35,768 nt of DNA, taken from assembly GCF_047807365.1 (NCBI RefSeq), contig NZ_JBLOUI010000027.1, positions 1 to 35,768 of the forward strand, in the 5' to 3' direction. The first letter of the stretch is position 1. Each line of letters opens with the position of its first letter. The notes beneath the pieces were generated by a model. It was not told the origin of the DNA. It worked only from the letters and a program-made list of their open reading frames with translations, and ran no database searches. This stretch comes from Peptacetobacter sp900539645 (GTDB taxonomy: Bacteria > Bacillota > Clostridia > Peptostreptococcales > Peptostreptococcaceae). The translations under genes and the position numbers were made by a program. Below are positions 31,771-35,768 of the stretch, piece after piece.

Positions 31771-31831
31771 ATCGATATTATGTTTTTAACACTTCACTTA
31801 ATAAATTGTGAATACTTTTCCATTTGATTTG

Positions 31832-31860
31832 AGTATATCATAACAATTTGAATTGTTCAA
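31832..31860 (-). promoter_or_regulatory. Promoter of the thiamine operon
   Basis: TTGAAC (31855-31860), 17-base spacer, TATACT (31832-31837) on the minus strand, about 60 bases upstream of the TPP aptamer. Confidence 0.6.
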
Positions 31861-31954
31861 ACATTTTATTTTTTGATTTATAAAACTTTACTATAAAATA
31901 CTCAAAATCTATTCATAAAAAATATCAAATCTTTAGCTTTAATTTAAGTATCTA

Positions 31955-33397
31955 TTAATTAGCTTTGTCTTCTTTATGCCAGTATTCAACATTTTCTAAT
32001 CCTTCTATTCCATCAACAAAGAATTCTGGATCTTTTATACCAGCTTTTTTCTGTCTAGTATAGTCTTCTAAAGCTATATATGCATATTTTCCTAATTTAG
32101 CGATAACTATCATGTTGATGATTGCCATAAATGCCATGAATAAGTCAGCTAAATCCCAAACAACCTGAAGTTTTGCTATTGATCCGAAGAATACCATACC
32201 ACAAACTAAAACTCTGTATACATTTAAAGCTCCTTTGCTTTCAGTTACGAACTGTATATTAGATTCTCCGTAGTAGTAGTTACCAACTATTGAACTGAAT
32301 GCAAATAAGAATATACATACTGCTAAGAATATTCCACCTACTGGTCCTATATGAGCAGTAAGAGCTTCCTGAGCTAAAGCTATACCTTCATTTCCACTTG
32401 TTGCATATCCATTGTAAAGTAATACCATAAATGCTGTACAAGAACATATTATTATAGTATCTGTAAATACACCTAATGTCTGGATTAATCCCTGTTTAAC
32501 TGGATGAGAAACTTCTGCTGTTGCAGCTGCATTAGGAGCAGAACCCATACCTGCTTCATTAGAGAATAGACCTCTCTTAACACCAGTTAAAAGAACTGTC
32601 ATAAATCCTGCACTTGTTCCAGCTATCATCTGTCTTGGTTTGAAAGCATCTGCAACTATTGTAGCTATAAGTTCTGGGAATTTTCCTATGTTTAAAACAA
32701 CTATTCCTATAGCAACTAATATATACATACCAGCAAATACTGGAACTATTACTTCTGAAACTTTAGCAACTCTGTGTACTCCACCGAATATTACAAGTGC
32801 TGTAAGAACTGCTAAAACTATACCTATTACCATATATTCAACATGGAATACATTGTTAAAAGCTAATGATAAAGTATTTGACTGAACAGAGTTAAATACG
32901 AATCCGTAAGTTATACTTATTAATATTGTGAATATTATTCCTAACCATCTCATGTTAAGCCCCTGTTCAATGTAGTAAGCTGGACCACCTTTGTAAGCTG
33001 TTCCATTTTTAACTTTGTATATCTGAGCTAATGTACTTTCAACGAAACTTGATGCAGATCCTATTAACGCCATTATCCACATCCAGAATATTGCACCTGG
33101 CCCACCACCTGCTATTGCAAGTGCTATACCAGCTATATTACCAGTACCAACTCTTGATGATGTACTTATACAGAATGCCTGGAATGAAGATATCTTTCCT
33201 TCTTTCTTAGCATTTTTGTTAGCATTACCATCTGTTAATAGTTTAAACATTTCTTTGAAATATCTAAACTGCACGAATTTTGTTCTAAAAGTAAAGTAAA
33301 TTCCTAAAACTACAAGCATTATTATTAAAACATAAGACCATAAATAGTTATTAAGAACTCCTACCATAGAGTATAAAGAATCAAATATCGCCTGCAT
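31955..33397 (-). CDS. Sodium/alanine (amino acid) symporter, AGCS family
   Basis: Inner-membrane Na+-coupled amino-acid carrier, typically for alanine or glycine. The 480 residues form about 11 hydrophobic segments, with the AGCS landmarks SRVGTGNIAGIALAIAGGGPGAIFWMW near residues 80-107, GGVHRVAKVSE in the middle and LFSNEAGMGSAPNAAATAEVSHP near 285-310. Length is normal. AGGGGAGG-like sequence precedes the ATG. It is monocistronic, between the thi promoter and its own promoter. Substrate is inferred from the family. Confidence 0.92.
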   Translation of the reverse strand: MQAIFDSLYSMVGVLNNYLWSYVLIIMLVVLGIYFTFRTKFVQFRYFKEMFKLLTDGNANKNAKKEGKISSFQAFCISTSSRVGTGNIAGIALAIAGGGPGAIFWMWIMALIGSASSFVESTLAQIYKVKNGTAYKGGPAYYIEQGLNMRWLGIIFTILISITYGFVFNSVQSNTLSLAFNNVFHVEYMVIGIVLAVLTALVIFGGVHRVAKVSEVIVPVFAGMYILVAIGIVVLNIGKFPELIATIVADAFKPRQMIAGTSAGFMTVLLTGVKRGLFSNEAGMGSAPNAAATAEVSHPVKQGLIQTLGVFTDTIIICSCTAFMVLLYNGYATSGNEGIALAQEALTAHIGPVGGIFLAVCIFLFAFSSIVGNYYYGESNIQFVTESKGALNVYRVLVCGMVFFGSIAKLQVVWDLADLFMAFMAIINMIVIAKLGKYAYIALEDYTRQKKAGIKDPEFFVDGIEGLENVEYWHKEDKAN

Positions 33398-33508
33398 AAA
33401 CTACCTCCCCTTATAATACTTTAAATTTATTCTATTATTAAAATTTTATTTCTTCATTCAATTTTAAAATAATTGAAAGATATTTATTTTAATTATTCAT
33501 TTATTATG

Positions 33509-33537
33509 ATTATAAACAAAATTTACACAATTTACAA
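33509..33537 (-). promoter_or_regulatory. Promoter of the symporter gene
   Basis: TTGTAA (33532-33537), 17-base spacer, perfect TATAAT (33509-33514) on the minus strand, about 110 bases before the start. The leader is AT-rich without a riboswitch that I recognise. Confidence 0.5.
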
Positions 33538-33704
33538 CACTTTTTTGAAATTTTAACTCTATTTTTATTCAATTATCTAATTAACAAGTAAATTGCATTT
33601 TTATATATTTATTATTCAATTATGATAACGTTATTTCTTTACTTAATAAAGTTTTAACAGGAAATTGCTTTCTTTGTTTAAAAAATATTTATCTATAAAA
33701 ACTA

Positions 33705-33733
33705 TTGAATTATCATTTGAAAAGTACTATGAT
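33705..33733 (+). promoter_or_regulatory. Possible promoter of the ArsB/NhaD-family gene
   Basis: TTGAAT (33705-33710), 17-base spacer, TATGAT (33728-33733), leaving a leader of about 125 bases. The sequence between this and the divergent symporter promoter is AT-rich and otherwise unremarkable. Confidence 0.4.
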
Positions 33734-33864
33734 AGATTCTGTTCTTGCGTAAGTTTTAAACAATAACTTTAAATGTAAATAGTTAACCCAATCTATACTA
33801 TTTACTAAGAAAATTAATTTTTTAATTAGCATTAAAAAAAATAGTTTACACAGGAGGATTTATT

Positions 33865-35130
33865 ATGAATTTTCAGCAGATAATTTCAATCCTTATCTTT
33901 GTATGTGTAATGGCAGCAATAATATCAGAAAAAGTAAATAGAACAGTAGCAGCTCTATCTGGAGCTATATTAATGGTATTAACTGGTATTCTTACATTAG
34001 ATAAAGGACTTGAACACGTTGATTTCAACACTATAGGTGTTCTTATCGGTATGATGCTTTTCGTATCTGTTATTAAAAACTCTGGATTATTCGAGTATAT
34101 AGCAATATGGACAGCAAAAAAAACAAAGGGTGATCCTTGGAAGATAATGATTTATTTCATGATAGTTACAGCAGTTCTATCAGCGGTATTAGACAACGTT
34201 ACAACAGTATTACTTATTGGACCTATGACAATAGTTGTAACTCAGCTATTAGGAGTAAATCCTGTACCTTTCTTAATGACACAGATATTAGCTTCTAATA
34301 TGGGTGGTACTTCAACTCTTATAGGGGACCCACCAAACATCATGATTGGTAGTGCAGCAGGTCTTAGTTTCGTAGATTTCTTAACACACTTAGGACCTGT
34401 AGTTATAGTTATACTAGCAGTTACTATAATCTGCTTTAAATTTATTTACGGAAATAAGCTTGTAGTAGATGAGGCAGCAAAAGAAACTATAATGAATCTT
34501 GATGAGAAAAAATCAATTCAGGATAGAGTTCTTCTTAAAAAGAGTATCGTTATGATAATATTCACATTAGTTGGATTTGTTTTCCATTCTAATTTAGGAA
34601 TAGAATCTTGTGTTGTAGCTATTACAAGTGCAGTTATAATGCTTTTAATCGGTAAACAGGATGTAGATGAAATATTTGCAAGTATAGAATGGTCTACTAT
34701 CTTCTTCTTCGTAGGTTTATTTATAGTAGTTGGAGGTCTTGTTGAGTCAGGAGTAATAGGATCTTTAGCAGAATTAATAATAAATGCTACAGAAGGACAC
34801 ATAGTAGCTACTACAATGATAATACTATGGTTATCAGCTATAATTTCAGCATTCCTTGATAATATACCTTTCGTTGCAACACTTATACCACTTATTTTAA
34901 CAATGCAGGCTAACGGAATAGATGTAACACCATTATGGTGGGCTACTTCTCTTGGTGCTTGTCTTGGTGGTAATGGATCACTTATCGGTGCATCTGCCAA
35001 CGTTGTATTAGCGGGAGTTAGTGAAAAACACGGTCATCCTATAACTTTTGGATACTTCTTAAAGATAGGATTCCCTTTAATGATATTATCAGTAATTATA
35101 TCAACTGCATACCTACTTATAGTTTTCTAG
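33865..35130 (+). CDS. ArsB/NhaD-family (CitMHS/SLC13-like) ion transporter
   Basis: A 421-residue membrane protein of the ion-transporter superfamily with about 11 hydrophobic segments. It has the two inverted signature loops: SAVLDNVTTVLLIGPMTI with NMGGTSTLIGDPPNIMIG in the first half, and SAFLDNIPFVATLIPLI with LGGNGSLIGASANVV in the second. These are the hallmark of the YfbS/ArsB/NhaD group (Na+/H+ antiport, arsenite or anion transport). The substrate cannot be told from sequence, and no ars gene is near. AGGAGG precedes the ATG at a suitable distance. Confidence 0.88.
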   Translation: MNFQQIISILIFVCVMAAIISEKVNRTVAALSGAILMVLTGILTLDKGLEHVDFNTIGVLIGMMLFVSVIKNSGLFEYIAIWTAKKTKGDPWKIMIYFMIVTAVLSAVLDNVTTVLLIGPMTIVVTQLLGVNPVPFLMTQILASNMGGTSTLIGDPPNIMIGSAAGLSFVDFLTHLGPVVIVILAVTIICFKFIYGNKLVVDEAAKETIMNLDEKKSIQDRVLLKKSIVMIIFTLVGFVFHSNLGIESCVVAITSAVIMLLIGKQDVDEIFASIEWSTIFFFVGLFIVVGGLVESGVIGSLAELIINATEGHIVATTMIILWLSAIISAFLDNIPFVATLIPLILTMQANGIDVTPLWWATSLGACLGGNGSLIGASANVVLAGVSEKHGHPITFGYFLKIGFPLMILSVIISTAYLLIVF

Positions 35131-35204
35131 TAATAGATAGTATTTTATTATTGTGAAAATCTTAATTGTTGTTATATAATATTATTAAAGGAGTAGTGAT
35201 TTAT

Positions 35205-35666
35205 ATGGATTTAAATACTTTTGAAGCTGATTCAATTGAGCTTCTACTTAGACAGCTTGGAGCAACAGAAATTAAAAAAGTAAGAGGTATATTATACTTT
35301 ATAGAGTTTGATATAGACGAAAACCTTCAGGTTTCTTATTGCTACAATATAAACAAAAAAGGAAAATACTTCCTTCAGAGAATAAACCCATACCCAATAT
35401 CAGAAGGTGTATTCGAAACTGAAAGAGAGGTAGTAACTTTTATAACTAAGGATTTAAAGAAATTCAAAAATGCTAAAAATAGTAGCAACTTCAAAAAATT
35501 CTTAGAAATAACAAACAAAGTCAATAAAATGACTGATACAATAGAATATCTTTTCTTAAACTACAATGTAGATGGAGAAGATATGGATACTCTAAATAGA
35601 GAACTTGACGATATCAGCACAACTGTTGATGCAATAGAAAATAATGCAAAAGAATTAATCAAGTAG
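35205..35666 (+). CDS. Hypothetical protein (153 aa)
   Basis: Soluble protein with an alpha/beta N-terminal half (LGATEIKKVRGILYFIEFDI) and a helical, possibly coiled-coil, C-terminal part with DDISTTVDAIENNAKELIK. No known domain is recognised. A longer frame opens at a TTG at 35166, but AAAGGAG lies just upstream of the ATG at 35205, so that start is preferred. It lies 74 bases after the transporter and may be cotranscribed. Its TAG stop overlaps the edge of a GC-rich structured element, so the native C-terminus could have been altered by that insertion. Confidence 0.65.
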   Translation: MDLNTFEADSIELLLRQLGATEIKKVRGILYFIEFDIDENLQVSYCYNINKKGKYFLQRINPYPISEGVFETEREVVTFITKDLKKFKNAKNSSNFKKFLEITNKVNKMTDTIEYLFLNYNVDGEDMDTLNRELDDISTTVDAIENNAKELIK

Positions 35667-35768
35667 GGGCTAACTTGTAGCCCCTCTCACACCACGGAGC
35701 GTGCCGTTCGGCACTCCGCGGTTCAATTTCATATAATAATCTAAGCAACTTATTAATCCTCTTTTAGT
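35663..35768 (-). mobile_element. Likely 3' end of a group II intron (domains V-VI), continuing past the window
   Basis: On the minus strand a domain-V-shaped hairpin lies at 35690-35724: lower stem ACCGCGGAG paired with CTCCGTGGT, a two-base bulge on the 3' side, a 4-bp upper stem TGCC/GGCA, and tetraloop GAAC. It is followed by GTGAGAGG and a second hairpin AGGGGCTA/TAGCCCCT (35666-35686) in the place of domain VI, ending in ..CCCCTAC. The GGTGTGAGAGG stretch recalls sequences found after group II intron reverse transcriptase genes. It is strikingly GC-rich compared with its surroundings. No maturase is visible within the window. Confidence 0.45.

Noticed and set aside
34518..35000. 160-codon open frame on the minus strand inside the ArsB/NhaD gene
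   Set aside because: Shadow of a conserved transporter; no ribosome site or domain.

Overview
The window is a low-GC, AT-rich chromosomal segment of an anaerobic Firmicute. Peptostreptococcaceae or close relatives fit best. The support is three CWB2 cell-wall-binding repeats on a surface protein, clostridial Shine-Dalgarno sequences (AGGAGG-type) before most genes, a ThiC-S-F-G-H-TenI thiamine operon behind a TPP riboswitch, and what looks like a UGA-encoded selenocysteine. The genus is inferred; no rRNA or core marker is present. No CRISPR array, tRNA or rRNA was seen. The only possible mobile element is a structured piece at the right edge.

Left to right: (1) 0.1-3.1 kb, minus strand: a four-gene operon for a thiamine-precursor-type ABC transporter (thiamine-binding MTH1187-family protein, permease, lipoprotein, ATPase), with its own sigma-A-like promoter and no visible TPP riboswitch. 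(2) 3.2-4.4 kb: a CoA-pyrophosphatase-type NUDIX hydrolase and a small membrane protein, sharing a bidirectional terminator. (3) 4.7-8.3 kb, minus strand: small unrecognised genes plus an RNase H with two viroplasmin domains. Several reading frames here look disturbed: a missing start codon, apparent frameshifts and a small transmembrane ORF without a start. (4) 8.5-12.1 kb, minus strand: an ABC-F ATPase, then a two-gene unit of a UPF0104/flippase-like membrane protein and a divergent FtsZ-like protein that has lost the GTP-binding signature but kept the T7-loop aspartates. (5) 12.4-13.9 kb: an NCS2 purine permease under a guanine-type purine riboswitch. (6) 14.3-19.4 kb, plus strand: a long-form aminopeptidase P and a YhgE/Pip membrane protein. 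(7) 19.5-21.5 kb, minus strand: a YtrABC-like cassette (GntR regulator, ATPase, permease) with operator-like repeats on its promoter. (8) 21.6-25.7 kb, minus strand: a large LRR/FIVAR/CWB2 surface protein whose signal peptide is separated from the body by a run of eight G, a likely phase-variable switch read here as OFF. (9) 26.0-26.3 kb: an ArsC/Spx-like protein with in-frame UGA at the redox-active Cys position and a SECIS-like hairpin just downstream. (10) 26.5-31.9 kb: the thiamine operon with promoter, TPP riboswitch and terminator. (11) 32.0-35.7 kb: an AGCS sodium/alanine symporter, an ArsB/NhaD-family transporter, an unknown 153-residue protein, and at the edge a GC-rich structure resembling the 3' end (domains V-VI) of a group II intron on the minus strand.

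The two ends are linked by thiamine metabolism: precursor uptake on the left, de novo pyrimidine and thiazole synthesis on the right. thiD and thiE are not in the window. The observations most worth following are the selenoprotein candidate, the G-tract switch and the degenerate FtsZ-like protein.
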